Assembly (NCBI GenBank): GCA_035399845.1
Contig: DAOPJV010000001.1
Span: 1 to 64,000, forward strand
Length of the DNA stretch: 64,000 nt
Origin: ECT2AJA-110-A sp035399845
Lineage (GTDB): Bacteria; Planctomycetota; Phycisphaerae; UBA1845; UTPLA1
Direction: 5' to 3'
The position numbers were made by a program, and so were the translations under genes. The notes below the pieces were generated by a model that saw nothing but the letters and a program-made list of their open reading frames with translations, did no database searches and was not told the DNA's origin. Shown here piece by piece: positions 51,374 to 59,811 of the stretch; the first letter of the stretch is position 1, and each line of letters starts with the position of its first letter.

Positions 51374-53182
51374 ATGCGTAAGGCGACTCATCTCCCTATT
51401 CGCGCGTTCTTCGTGATGAGTCTTGTCGGCGTTCTCGCCGCGATTCCCTTGTCGACGGCGCATGCGCAGGTTCCGCACGCCGACGTGCCGCTCGATCCCG
51501 TTCAGTTCTCGATCGATGGTATTTCGCCGACGATCGGCGTCGGGGGCATCACACAGGCCGACGTGCTCATGAAGGCGGGGCCGCATGTGATCATTCCGTC
51601 GCTCAGCCTGGGCCTCACGCCGCTCGACGAACTTGATGGCCTTTCCGCCGACGCGGGCGAGTTTCTGCCGAATGATCCGTTTGTCTTCATCTTCAGTGTT
51701 TCGCGAAATTCGACGGGCATGGCGGCGCCGGATCCGGCGCTCGTCGCGGCGAATCGTCCTTTCAACGTGCTGAACCAGGCGGGCCTGAATCAGGCCATGG
51801 GCGATATCTTCATGACGACGCGCGACTTCGACGCGGGTGGCCTGATCCCCGGCGGCGGCGCTCGAACGTTCACGCCGAACAATACGCTGGTCATCAACCA
51901 GGGGGATACCGGCGGCGTGGATAATGATCTCATGCCGGAGAAGGCGCCGTCGAAGGCGCAGCTCAGCGGCACGATGAAGGATCATGTCGACGCCGTTGTC
52001 AGCGCGTCGAGCACATCGACGGGCGCCCGCGCCGGTGGCGTTCGTGGGCCGGGCGGATCCGGCCCGGGAACGGATCCGGCGATTCCCTCCTCCATTTTCT
52101 TTTCGTTGCGGCGCAACAGCCCGAGCCTTGGGAATCTCCCCGGACTGGGCAGCCCCGCCAACATCTTCTTTGACGATTCCCCGCTGCAGCCGGGCGGTGA
52201 GACGCTCTTTCTTCGCGCCGACCAGATGGGACTGATCCTCACGCCGGACGGGACCGGCGACGACATGAGCGGGTTCACTGTTTTCCTGGGGGGGCCGGGT
52301 CGTGGCGCGCCGGGGCCTGTCGTCCTGTTTACGCTGGCGCCGGGGTCGCCATCGCTGGGGACATCGTTCAGCCCCGCCGACATCTTCATCTCAACGGGCG
52401 GCGGCACGTTTGCCCTGTTCGCCTCGGCGAGCGAGCTGGGGCTGGCGCCGACGGATGCGATCACGGGCTTTACGATTCTCAAGACGAGCAATGTCGACCA
52501 GCTTGTGCTCGACAGCGCGATCCAGCTTCGTGTTCCCGGCGACTTCGATGGCGATGGCCAGCTGACGGACGCGGACTGCGAGGCCTTCGTCGGTTGTTAT
52601 TCGGGCGATGGGACGTCCTATGACGATACCGGCGTCATCACGCACGCGGTCGATGTCGGTCCGGGCGCCGTCTTCTCGCCGGGATTACTCTCGATCGAAG
52701 TCGGCGACGTTGTCTCGTGGTCGTGGCTGGACGGGCCTCACAACATCGTCAGTGGTTCATTGGGTGTACCGGATGGCGCTTTCAACTCGGGGCCGCCGGC
52801 GGGGGCGGGGGCGTCGTTCGACGTGTCGTTCGATATGGCGTTTCTCAACGCCAATCCGCAGGCGAGCTATCCGTACTTCAGCGAGCCGGACGTCGCGACG
52901 GGACTGGCGGGGACGATCGTCGTTCAGCCGCATCCCTGCGCCACGTTCGATCAGGATTTCGACGGCGACGTGGATTGCGCCGACTGGAATGAACTGAAGT
53001 CGCTGTACGTCCAGTTGAACGACGGAATCTGCGTGCCGCTGACGATCCCCGAATTCGTGGCGGCGATTCTGTGCCAGCCGATTCATCCAGCCCATCTCTG
53101 CATCGCCGACATGAACAACGACGGCGCCGCCGATGGCCGCGACATTCAGCCCTACGTGAACTATCTGCTCTACGGCGGATGA
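51374..53182 (+). CDS. Secreted protein with a cupredoxin-like domain and dockerin-type loops
   Basis: 602 residues. Signal peptide about 1-33 (cleavage after AHA). Residues 34-385 are a Gly-rich beta domain I do not recognise. Then comes a calcium loop (DFDGDGQLTDADC), a cupredoxin-like segment (about 415-510) with EVGDVVSWSWLDGPHNIVSG, where His456 matches the first copper ligand, but with YPYFSEP...GLAG in place of the usual C-x-x-H-x-x-x-G-M. The end has two more calcium motifs (DQDFDGDVDCADW and DMNNDGAADGRD). So copper binding is doubtful. The ATG follows GGAGACAGG. Not in an operon. Confidence 0.85.
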   Translation: MRKATHLPIRAFFVMSLVGVLAAIPLSTAHAQVPHADVPLDPVQFSIDGISPTIGVGGITQADVLMKAGPHVIIPSLSLGLTPLDELDGLSADAGEFLPNDPFVFIFSVSRNSTGMAAPDPALVAANRPFNVLNQAGLNQAMGDIFMTTRDFDAGGLIPGGGARTFTPNNTLVINQGDTGGVDNDLMPEKAPSKAQLSGTMKDHVDAVVSASSTSTGARAGGVRGPGGSGPGTDPAIPSSIFFSLRRNSPSLGNLPGLGSPANIFFDDSPLQPGGETLFLRADQMGLILTPDGTGDDMSGFTVFLGGPGRGAPGPVVLFTLAPGSPSLGTSFSPADIFISTGGGTFALFASASELGLAPTDAITGFTILKTSNVDQLVLDSAIQLRVPGDFDGDGQLTDADCEAFVGCYSGDGTSYDDTGVITHAVDVGPGAVFSPGLLSIEVGDVVSWSWLDGPHNIVSGSLGVPDGAFNSGPPAGAGASFDVSFDMAFLNANPQASYPYFSEPDVATGLAGTIVVQPHPCATFDQDFDGDVDCADWNELKSLYVQLNDGICVPLTIPEFVAAILCQPIHPAHLCIADMNNDGAADGRDIQPYVNYLLYGG

Positions 53183-53322
53183 CCCCGCCCAATGGATCGC
53201 ATGCTTGCCCCACAAGGCGACGCTGTCCGGGAATTCGAGTGAGGATTTCCGATTTGCAGAACCGTCGTAAACGCCAGTGTTTCCAAGGCCAACACAGCTC
53301 CGAAGGAGCGTCAGTTTTTAGC

Positions 53323-53369
53323 CACGGGTGGAGCGGAGACCGCATAGCGGTCGGAGCGCAACCCGTGGT
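53323..53369. repeat. CCACGGGT / ACCCGTGG hairpin
   Basis: Same long hairpin type as 568-614 and 2862-2908 (arms CCACGGGT and ACCCGTGG), here in a spacer of 587 bases (53183-53769) without a gene. A smaller inner hairpin, GACCGC/GCGGTC, lies in the loop. Confidence 0.82.
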
Positions 53370-53425
53370 TAGCGTTTTTTTCTCGGGTTTAGCCCTGAAA
53401 GGGCGACACAATTCCCGGCGGGTGG

Positions 53426-53451
53426 CATGCTTGCCCCACAAGGCAGGCATG
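53426..53451. repeat. CATGCTTGCC hairpin, copy 3
   Basis: Arms CATGCTTGCC and GGCAGGCATG with loop CCACAA. A half copy lies at about 53202-53214. Confidence 0.8.
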
Positions 53452-53478
53452 TGTAAGTCGCGCAGGCGGTCGTCTCAT

Positions 53479-53637
53479 GGGTGGCTCATCCCTTCAGGGC
53501 TGGCGGCCACGAAGATGCGAGTGCGAGCAAACTGTTGAATCCTGACGAGCGCATGGCCACTCTGGAGGAGTGGGTACGCCGCGGGTGCAGGAAGGGATTC
53601 CTGCAGTGAGGGGTACGAGATGGGAATCTCGTACCAG
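53479..53637 (+). repeat. 160-bp composite element, copy 4
   Basis: Diverged in its first half but with the same conserved second half (GGAGTGGGTACGC followed by the GCAGGAA and GTACGAGA hairpins, 53587-53634). It lies 15 kb from the other three copies. A short CACCAGCAT triplet repeat follows at about 53632-53655. Confidence 0.83.
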
Positions 53638-53769
53638 CATCACCAGCATCACCAGCATCGCGATGATCGAACCCTGGAATGTACTCTGGATAAAGAAGTA
53701 GGCGGTTCCGTCGCGCGCGTATCGTCGCGCCTCCACCAACAGGAGGTGGTGGTCCACTCGATCACACGC

Positions 53770-54912
53770 TCACAGTTCAGTCTGCGTTCGCGCCACGTGA
53801 ACGTTTCGGCGCCTGAGTCCTTCGATCAGTGTTTCATACGCCTGCGATTGTCCGCCAATCCACTCGGGCGGATGGACGCCCGGCGCCCTGAGTTGTCCTT
53901 GGGCGAGCATGCGGGCGACGATTGTGCAGGGGAAGGCCGTCGTTCTCGCCATGGAAGACATCCCCGTCGCCGCGTCCCGCTCATCGAACAGGTCGTAGGT
54001 GTGGCGTTCGCGCCGCCCTTCCCGAGTTCCTTCAACGATCACACGAAGGACCGTGAATTCCGGCTCGTCCGCTTCCAGCAGCCACATGTCCGCCAGGATT
54101 TTCGACGTCATGTCGATGGGGCGGATGTCGGCATCCCCGACGCGCATCGGCGACGTGTCGAACAGGCCTGTCTCTCGAAAGGCCCGCATCAGCGCGCAAT
54201 GGCCCGGGTAGCGAAGCGTTTTCTCGCGCATGTTCCGGGCGGGAATCGTGTCGAGCAGGCTGCGAAGGCCATCCGTGTTGAATCCCTCGAGCGTGCCGAC
54301 CTGCGGGAAGTCGAGCAGCTCCGGTTCCGTCAGGGCGGGCTTCACGACAGTGGCGCCATTTTCGATCATTCGCGCCGGTCGCGTGTATTCCTCGATGACA
54401 TCCGACGGCGCGAAGGGGGCCTTGTAATCGAAGGGCCATTGGCGGCGCCAGGGCAGACCGCCGACGTAATAGACGACGTCGTCCAGCGCGTCGAGTTCGG
54501 CGTGGCTGCGGCCGATGCAGATGTTCGCCAGTCCCGGGGCGACGCCGCAGTCATAGACGATCGTCGCGCCGCTCGCTCGGGCGAGGTCGTCCAACTGGCG
54601 CGGGTCCTCGATCATGAAGGAGATATCCGCGCAGGGCTTGCCGAGCCCGGCGATCGCCTTCAGCGCGTCGAACCCGAGGCGGCTCGGCAGGGCGCCGGCG
54701 ACGGCGTCGAACGGCGTCAGCTTCGCGGAAAGGGCGGGGATGTCGGCGAGATCGGCGATCTCCGTCCGGACCGTCGCCGATGCGCGAACGGACGCAAGGT
54801 TCTTCTCACTGGCGTCAAAGACGCAGACTTCCAGATCGTTGTCGCCGGCGAGATCGCGCGCGATCGCGGCGCCGATGCGACCGCAGCCCAGGACGGCAAT
54901 ACGCTTTTTCAT
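53770..54912 (-). CDS. Saccharopine/lysine 6-dehydrogenase-family oxidoreductase
   Basis: 380 residues with an N-terminal NAD(P)-binding Rossmann domain (RIAVLGCGRIGAAIARDL, with GxGxxG) and the saccharopine-dehydrogenase C-terminal domain (DCGVAPGLANICIGR, GGLPWRRQWPFDYKAPFAPSDVIEEYT). The combination GVAPGL + YVGGLP + YKAPFAPSDVIEEY is like L-lysine 6-dehydrogenase, which deaminates the epsilon-amino group of lysine, and like carboxynorspermidine or saccharopine synthases. The exact substrate is uncertain. It stands alone. The acyl-CoA dehydrogenase at 24913 could belong to the same lysine pathway but is 28 kb away. Confidence 0.85.
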   Translation of the reverse strand: MKKRIAVLGCGRIGAAIARDLAGDNDLEVCVFDASEKNLASVRASATVRTEIADLADIPALSAKLTPFDAVAGALPSRLGFDALKAIAGLGKPCADISFMIEDPRQLDDLARASGATIVYDCGVAPGLANICIGRSHAELDALDDVVYYVGGLPWRRQWPFDYKAPFAPSDVIEEYTRPARMIENGATVVKPALTEPELLDFPQVGTLEGFNTDGLRSLLDTIPARNMREKTLRYPGHCALMRAFRETGLFDTSPMRVGDADIRPIDMTSKILADMWLLEADEPEFTVLRVIVEGTREGRRERHTYDLFDERDAATGMSSMARTTAFPCTIVARMLAQGQLRAPGVHPPEWIGGQSQAYETLIEGLRRRNVHVARTQTEL

Positions 54913-55084
54913 TTGATTCCCCGACTCGCGCCGCGTTCATGCGGGCCGCGGCAGATGGACCGCAACGATTGCGGTGAATCTCCGACGGGAGCATACCGTG
55001 GAATGTGCGATGCGGGTACGTGTTTGAGTCGCCGTGAAACGTTGGCTATATTCAACGCCGGTTTAGAGAGGCGATATTCGATCC

Positions 55085-56077
55085 ATGCCGGCCCGACAGA
55101 AACTGCTGCTCTCGATCCTCGCGCTGCTCGGCGTCATTTTCGTCGGCTCGCTCGGGTATTACTTCATCGTCGAGGGGATCTCCTTCCAGCAGGCGGTTTT
55201 CCAGACAGTCATTACCGTATCGACCGTCGGCTACGGAAAAGAGTTCAACCTGGACGCCCGCGGAGAGTGGTGGACGATCCTGGTCATCATCGTCGGCGTG
55301 CTCGTCGTTTCGCTGGCCTTCGCCTCGCTGCAGGCTATGATTGTCGGCGGTGAATTCAGGGCCGTACTGGGGCGTCAGAAATTGAAGGATCGCATCGCAA
55401 AACTGCGAGGTCATTTCATCGTGTGCGGCTTCGGTCGCATGGGCAGCCAGATCGCCGAGGAGCTTGTGGGTCGCGGCAAGCAGGTGGTCGTCGTCGAACA
55501 CAAGGCGGAGCACACGGCGAAGATCTCCGATCAGCGCATGAGCTACGTTCTGGGCGACGCCGCCGATGAGAAGATCCTCGAGGACGCCGGCATCGAGCAC
55601 GCCTCGGCGCTCGTGACCGTGTTGCGGAGTGACGCCGACAATGTGTTTGTCGCCCTGACGGCGCGGGGAATGCGGGCGGATCTGCCGATCATCGCCCGCT
55701 CCGAGGAGCTGGATACAGAGCGAAAACTGATTCGCGCCGGGGCGACGCGCGTGATCTGTCCGCAGTCGATCGGCGCCTCGCGAATCGTGAACCTCCTGGC
55801 GCGGCCCGCCGTCGCAAAACTCGTCGATCTGACGATGGACGCCACGGAATGGGAGATGGAGGAGATCCTCGTCGAGAAGGGTTCGTCGCTGGAGGGCAAG
55901 TCGCTCAAGGAGCTCGACCTGCGAACGCGCGCGAACCTGATGATCGTCGCCGTTCATGACGCCGCCGGAAAGTCGCACGTCAATCCCGGACCGAACTACG
56001 TGGTGAACGTGAACGATGTTCTCGTCGCGATCGGTCCCGCGGGTTCGGCGAAGTCCCTGTCGGGGCGAGCGAATTGA
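55085..56077 (+). CDS. Potassium channel with RCK domain
   Basis: 330 residues. Two membrane helices (about 7-27 and 62-85) flank the pore helix and selectivity filter STVGYG (residues 47-52). Then follow an RCK N-terminal Rossmann domain (HFIVCGFGRMGSQIAEEL, with GxGxxG, Asp/Glu end VVVVEH) and a TrkA-C domain (from about 255: LEGKSLKELDLRTRAN). This is the MthK/Kch-type layout: a tetrameric K+ channel gated by ligand binding to the cytosolic RCK. It diverges from the saccharopine-dehydrogenase-like gene, and the glycosyltransferase gene follows 58 bases after. Confidence 0.93.
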   Translation: MPARQKLLLSILALLGVIFVGSLGYYFIVEGISFQQAVFQTVITVSTVGYGKEFNLDARGEWWTILVIIVGVLVVSLAFASLQAMIVGGEFRAVLGRQKLKDRIAKLRGHFIVCGFGRMGSQIAEELVGRGKQVVVVEHKAEHTAKISDQRMSYVLGDAADEKILEDAGIEHASALVTVLRSDADNVFVALTARGMRADLPIIARSEELDTERKLIRAGATRVICPQSIGASRIVNLLARPAVAKLVDLTMDATEWEMEEILVEKGSSLEGKSLKELDLRTRANLMIVAVHDAAGKSHVNPGPNYVVNVNDVLVAIGPAGSAKSLSGRAN

Positions 56078-56135
56078 TGCGATCGAGCGCGTCGTCGGCG
56101 CCCGTTGAATTCCAGGCCATCGGTGTCGTCGCCGC

Positions 56136-57377
56136 ATGATTTCCGAACTGTCAGTGTATTGGATCGTCGCGGCGCTGTGGCTGCTGGCCGCGCTGCATGC
56201 GGCGTATTCGTTCTGGGACGGACTGAAGTTCAATCGGTTCGTCGGCGATGCGCTGCGGCGCGATGACTGTGTGGATGTGAAGGGAGGCGACGTTCCGCGC
56301 GTCGCCGTCATCATGCCGTGCAAGGGCGTCGACGAAAAGCTGCACGAGACGATGCGCAAACTGGCGGCGCAGACGCTGCGACCCGCGCGCGTGATCTTCA
56401 CGCTGGAATCGCGAAACGATCCGGCCTGGAAGGCGCTGGAGGGCTGGGCGTCGGAATGGCGGGGCCTGGCCTACGAGTTCGTCGAAGCCGGGCTGGCGGA
56501 ACATCGCGGCCAGAAGGTGCACAACCTGCTCGCGGCCGAGGCGCGCGTCGGCGATGACATCGACGTGGTCGTGTTCCTCGACTCAGACGCCGTGCCGGGG
56601 GACGACTGGCTTGCGCATCTCGTGGCGCCGCTGCGCGACGAGCGCGTCGGCGTGAGCACGGGGTATCGCTGGTACACGGCGTTCGGCGGACTGGCGGCGG
56701 GGGTGCGCTGCGCGTGGAACGCGGCGACGGCGTCGCTCCTGGCGGACGAGCGACTGAACTTCTGCTGGGGCGGCTCGATGGCGCTGCGGCGCGAGGCGTT
56801 CGCGTCGATGCGGGTGCGCGACTACTGGAATGGCGCCCTGAGCGACGATTACCAGCTGACGCGCGCCGTGCGCGACGCCGGGCTGACGATTCGATTCGTC
56901 CCGCGGGCGATCGTGGCGAGCGGTGATCGGACGACGCTGTCGGGCTTCCTGGAGTTCGCGCGACGGCAGATGATCATCACGCGGATCTGCCATCCGGCGT
57001 TGTGGATGTCGGGGTTCATGCTGATCGTGAATCTGACGATCGGCGGACTCGCCGTCGCGGGGCTGACGATCGCGGGCCTGGCCGGCTGGTATGGGACGCG
57101 GACGGCGGGCTGGCTGGCCCTGGCGGGCTGGCTCGTGATCATGGCGCTGGCGGGGGCCCGGGCCGTCGCGCGGCAGGTGGCGCTGCGGCGACTGTTGTCG
57201 CCGCCCGATCTCACGTGGCGGGATTTTGCGTGGGACGTGGGATCAACGCTGAGCTTCGGCGGCGGGCTGCATATGAACCTCTTCATGGCGTCGATCGGCA
57301 AACGGCGAATCTGGTGGCGGGACACGCAATATGAAATGGTCTCGCCGGCCGAAACGCGGATCGTCAGCCGGCGCTGA
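56136..57377 (+). CDS. Family 2 glycosyltransferase (HpnI/ceramide glucosyltransferase-like)
   Basis: 413 residues. One N-terminal membrane helix (about 6-24), a GT-A domain with VAVIMPCKGVDEKL, the metal-binding FLDSDAVP, the WGGSMALRREAF segment, the catalytic-base region LSDDYQLTRAV and RRQMIITR (the Q/RxxRW-like motif), and two to three C-terminal membrane helices (about 290-355). The plan matches GT21/HpnI enzymes that attach a sugar to a membrane lipid such as ceramide or a hopanoid. No hopanoid or sphingolipid genes are near, so the acceptor is unknown. Confidence 0.88.
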   Translation: MISELSVYWIVAALWLLAALHAAYSFWDGLKFNRFVGDALRRDDCVDVKGGDVPRVAVIMPCKGVDEKLHETMRKLAAQTLRPARVIFTLESRNDPAWKALEGWASEWRGLAYEFVEAGLAEHRGQKVHNLLAAEARVGDDIDVVVFLDSDAVPGDDWLAHLVAPLRDERVGVSTGYRWYTAFGGLAAGVRCAWNAATASLLADERLNFCWGGSMALRREAFASMRVRDYWNGALSDDYQLTRAVRDAGLTIRFVPRAIVASGDRTTLSGFLEFARRQMIITRICHPALWMSGFMLIVNLTIGGLAVAGLTIAGLAGWYGTRTAGWLALAGWLVIMALAGARAVARQVALRRLLSPPDLTWRDFAWDVGSTLSFGGGLHMNLFMASIGKRRIWWRDTQYEMVSPAETRIVSRR

Positions 57378-57573
57378 ATGCGATACGACGCCGGCGTGCT
57401 ACAATGCCGCCATTCAGAGCCGCCGTGTCCCCACGGCGACGTCTCGACAGGGACGACAAGAACACGGCCCACCCTTTCAGGGGTGGGTTAAGATGAATGC
57501 CCCCGATCGTCGCCGTCCCGGAGTGACGGCGTGAGATTCTCGATTGATCCCGACAGGATCCGAAAGAACACCC

Positions 57574-57999
57574 ATGCTCGAAGACCTCTTCAAACACCAG
57601 GCGGCGCTCAATCGCAAGATCGGCTTCGATCCGGACAAGCTCCACGACAACTTCGATCCGAAGCTGGCGGGGGAGTGGCTGAACAACTACATCATGGCGG
57701 CGGCGAACGAGCTGGAAGAGCTGCGCGACTGCATGTTCTGGAAGCACTGGTGCAAAGAGGCGAAGGATGGCCGGCGCTTCGAGATCCATGACCTTCAGAA
57801 CGCCCGCGTCGAAGTCATTGACCTGCTCTTCTTCTGGATCAGCATGGCCCAGTGCGTGGGCCTCAACGCCCACGACGTCATGGACCTCTACCAGCAGAAG
57901 CTGAAGATCAACAGCGATCGACAGGACAACAACTACTCGATGGCCGGCAAGACGGAAGACGACAACAAGTCCGTCGTGCTGAAGCGCGAGCAGGAGTGA
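57574..57999 (+). CDS. dUTPase-like dimeric nucleotide pyrophosphohydrolase
   Basis: 141 residues, all-helical, with two metal-binding blocks: ANELEELRD (about 49-57) and ARVEVIDLLFFWISM (about 84-98), i.e. an ExxE ... ExxD layout of the MazG/dimeric-dUTPase superfamily. Such enzymes hydrolyse dUTP or other non-canonical NTPs to the monophosphate. The N-terminal LFKHQAALNRKIGFD also fits dimeric dUTPase-like proteins. ATG 57574 is preferred, since the upstream Met adds residues with no conserved features. It is not coupled to the glycosyltransferase. Confidence 0.82.
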   Translation: MLEDLFKHQAALNRKIGFDPDKLHDNFDPKLAGEWLNNYIMAAANELEELRDCMFWKHWCKEAKDGRRFEIHDLQNARVEVIDLLFFWISMAQCVGLNAHDVMDLYQQKLKINSDRQDNNYSMAGKTEDDNKSVVLKREQE

Positions 58000-58006
58000 G
58001 CGGTGT

Positions 58007-58095
58007 GGGTTGGGCGCCGCCCGCCCGGCATCAGCACCGGTCTCGTGATCGACGGCGTGCGAAGCCAGAAACACGTAAGGTCGGAGGCGCCCACC
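58007..58095. repeat. Element with inverted ends GGGCGCC / GGCGCCC
   Basis: Ends TGGGCGCC (58011-58018) and GGCGCCCA (58086-58093) pair over 8 bases around 67 bases. Similar GGTGGGCGCC ends occur at 22452 and 58329, so this is another small dispersed family. Confidence 0.6.
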
Positions 58096-58119
58096 TTTTG
58101 ATCTGAGGAGGGGAAACGC

Positions 58120-58326
58120 GTGCAAATCGGGCAATTGGTGGATGGGTTCATACCGTTTGCGCTTGGCATTTATCTGCTGCTTCTCGTCCATCAACGACTG
58201 CCGGAGAAGCCTGAACATCAGGTCAGGATGGAACAATGGCGTCAGAAATTCGGTGGCATGATGAAGGTCGTCGCGCCATTCCTGATTGCCTTTGGCGTAT
58301 TACAGATGGCCCGCGCGTTTTTCTGA
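58120..58326 (+). CDS. Small membrane protein with two helices
   Basis: 68 residues: a first helix at about 7-23 (VDGFIPFALGIYLLLLV), a polar loop with KPEHQVRMEQWRQKFG, and a second helix at 49-67 (VVAPFLIAFGVLQMARA). The start is GTG 58120, with GAGGAGGGG 5 to 7 bases upstream, which makes a real gene likely despite its size. It is flanked by repeat elements on both sides. Function unknown. Confidence 0.68.
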   Translation: MQIGQLVDGFIPFALGIYLLLLVHQRLPEKPEHQVRMEQWRQKFGGMMKVVAPFLIAFGVLQMARAFF

Positions 58327-58390
58327 GCCGTGCAGGGTGGGCGCCATCCGCGCGGCATCGATAAAGGTCTCTTACAGCATCCCATGTCCG

Positions 58391-58459
58391 CTTCGGGTGT
58401 GAGGCGCCAATACTGCAACCTCGCTGCGCTGGCCTGCTTCCTGGCGGGCGCAGTTCGGT
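58391..58459. repeat. 65-bp element, copy 1
   Basis: CTTCGGGTGTGAGGCGCC... ending GGCGGGCGCAGTTCGGT. Later copies at 59432-59500 and 60411-60480. The 3' half can fold (CTGCGC with GCGCAG, and CCGC with GCGG). Most diverged of the three in the middle. Confidence 0.85.
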
Positions 58460-58470
58460 TGGGGGCCGCC

Positions 58471-59268
58471 CTACGATCCCGCCTCGACGTCGACCGCCTC
58501 CTCGGCGCAGTGGCGCTGCATCTTTCCGAGAACATTCAGCCAATAGAACTTTGCGAAGAGCCTCGCATGCGGAGTTTCTTCAAGCTGGTGGTGCGTCAGT
58601 TGGATGCGCGTTTTCGTCATGTCGCTTTCGGCGGTGTCGAATCGCAATTCGACCCAGGAGCCGCGAAACTCTTCGCGTTCGACAATTCCCGATCCGCCCG
58701 CGTCGATCCGCAATAATGTGGGCGGGGCGACATCCGATCGCGTCGGCAGGCCTCGATTCCAGGTGAACATGCGAAAGTCAATTGCGAGTGACCTGCCGCA
58801 GTCGATCTCGCGCACTTTTGTTTCGTGCATGAACCGAATTGCGTCTTCGGGATTCTCCGGGTCGTTGAACATCAGGTAGTAACGACCACCCACTTCGGGT
58901 TCGATGATGGCGTCGGCGGCCCAGAACTGCTTGACACCGTATGTCGTCGTCCACAGGTCGAAGGCCTCCTCGGGGGAGGCGTTGATTGTCATGCCGACGC
59001 AAAGCGGCGCATTCGCATCCGCCTCCTCCGTCGGCACGGGCGGAAGACTGATTGATCCGGTGATGAGCAGCGCCGTCGCGCCAAGCAGGATCGTGACGAC
59101 GCGTGGGTGTCCCATTGCTTCAGCAATGGGGGCGCGACGATGGAAACGTGCGTTGGCTCCGATGACTCCCGCAGGCGCACGATCTCGACCTGGCGTGGAT
59201 TGACGTTTCTTCGTGGGCGCTTCCCATGCGTGGGTGGAACGTCTGTTCGTTCGATCCTGTGACTCCAT
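58471..59268 (-). CDS. Membrane-attached SRPBCC/AHSA1-type protein
   Basis: 265 residues from ATG 59268, which has a perfect AGGAGG six bases upstream. The N-terminal 50 residues are polar, a membrane helix follows (about 57-74, VVTILLGATALLITG), and then an AHSA1-like SRPBCC domain (about 85-255: GMTINASPEEAFDLWTT, PEVGGRYYLMFND, ELRFDTAESDMTKTRIQLTHH). SRPBCC domains hold hydrophobic ligands in a deep pocket. An alternative start at 59115 would make the helix a signal peptide but lacks a ribosome binding site. Topology thus depends on the start. Ligand unknown. Confidence 0.75.
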   Translation of the reverse strand: MESQDRTNRRSTHAWEAPTKKRQSTPGRDRAPAGVIGANARFHRRAPIAEAMGHPRVVTILLGATALLITGSISLPPVPTEEADANAPLCVGMTINASPEEAFDLWTTTYGVKQFWAADAIIEPEVGGRYYLMFNDPENPEDAIRFMHETKVREIDCGRSLAIDFRMFTWNRGLPTRSDVAPPTLLRIDAGGSGIVEREEFRGSWVELRFDTAESDMTKTRIQLTHHQLEETPHARLFAKFYWLNVLGKMQRHCAEEAVDVEAGS

Positions 59269-59431
59269 GTGAGGCCTCCTGAATGGAGCGGCGCTGCGAT
59301 GGATGGTTCCGGCGTTAAGAGTTGCTATGGGTATATAGCGAGATTGGGGCGGCGGGTTGCAGCGGCTGCGCGCGATATTGTCTTGCGCGTGGCGATGACC
59401 GGGCGGCGCGGGAGACGCTCGCCCTGCGAAC

Positions 59432-59500
59432 CTCCGGGTATGAGGCGCCTGCACCGCGGATTCGCTGCGCTGGCCCGCTTCCTGGCGGGCGCAGTTCGGT
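59432..59500. repeat. 65-bp element, copy 2
   Basis: Differs from copy 3 (60411-60480) at only three or so positions. It occupies the spacer between the SRPBCC gene and the small gene ending at 59527. Confidence 0.88.
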
Positions 59501-59526
59501 CCTGGGTAGGCGTTCGCCCCACGAAA

Positions 59527-59811
59527 TCAATAATCGTGAAAGAGCATCCACCAGGCTCCATCCGGAGGAAACCTCGCCGCCAGTTCCTGGATTTCGTCTG
59601 GCCCGGCGCCTTCCAGGTAGTGGGTCGCCGAGATCTCCAGAATCTCGTCCAGTTGGAGGCGAGCCCAGCACTCGAAGCCGATGGCGTGATCCGGATCGCG
59701 CCGGAGGACCGATCTCGCCTTCGCGATGGTGTCGCTCATTCCGATCCACGCATCGCAAACGATGGCGCCCATCTGCGGATCGAAGATGACGAGATTGACG
59801 TCGCTCGCCAT
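59527..59811 (-). CDS. Small protein of unknown function, second of a coupled pair
   Basis: 94 residues, soluble, with a probable strand-rich start (VNLVIFDPQMGAIVCDAWIGM) and a helical centre (AKARSVLRRDPDHAIGFECWARL split between two helices). It ends in PPDGAWWMLFHDY. Its ATG overlaps the TAA of the preceding gene (TAATG at 59809-59813), so it is translationally coupled to it. I do not recognise the family. Confidence 0.68.
   Translation of the reverse strand: MASDVNLVIFDPQMGAIVCDAWIGMSDTIAKARSVLRRDPDHAIGFECWARLQLDEILEISATHYLEGAGPDEIQELAARFPPDGAWWMLFHDY

Noticed and set aside
53632..53655. CACCAGCAT short tandem repeat
   Set aside because: Only two to three units; noted with composite copy 4 but too short to call separately.
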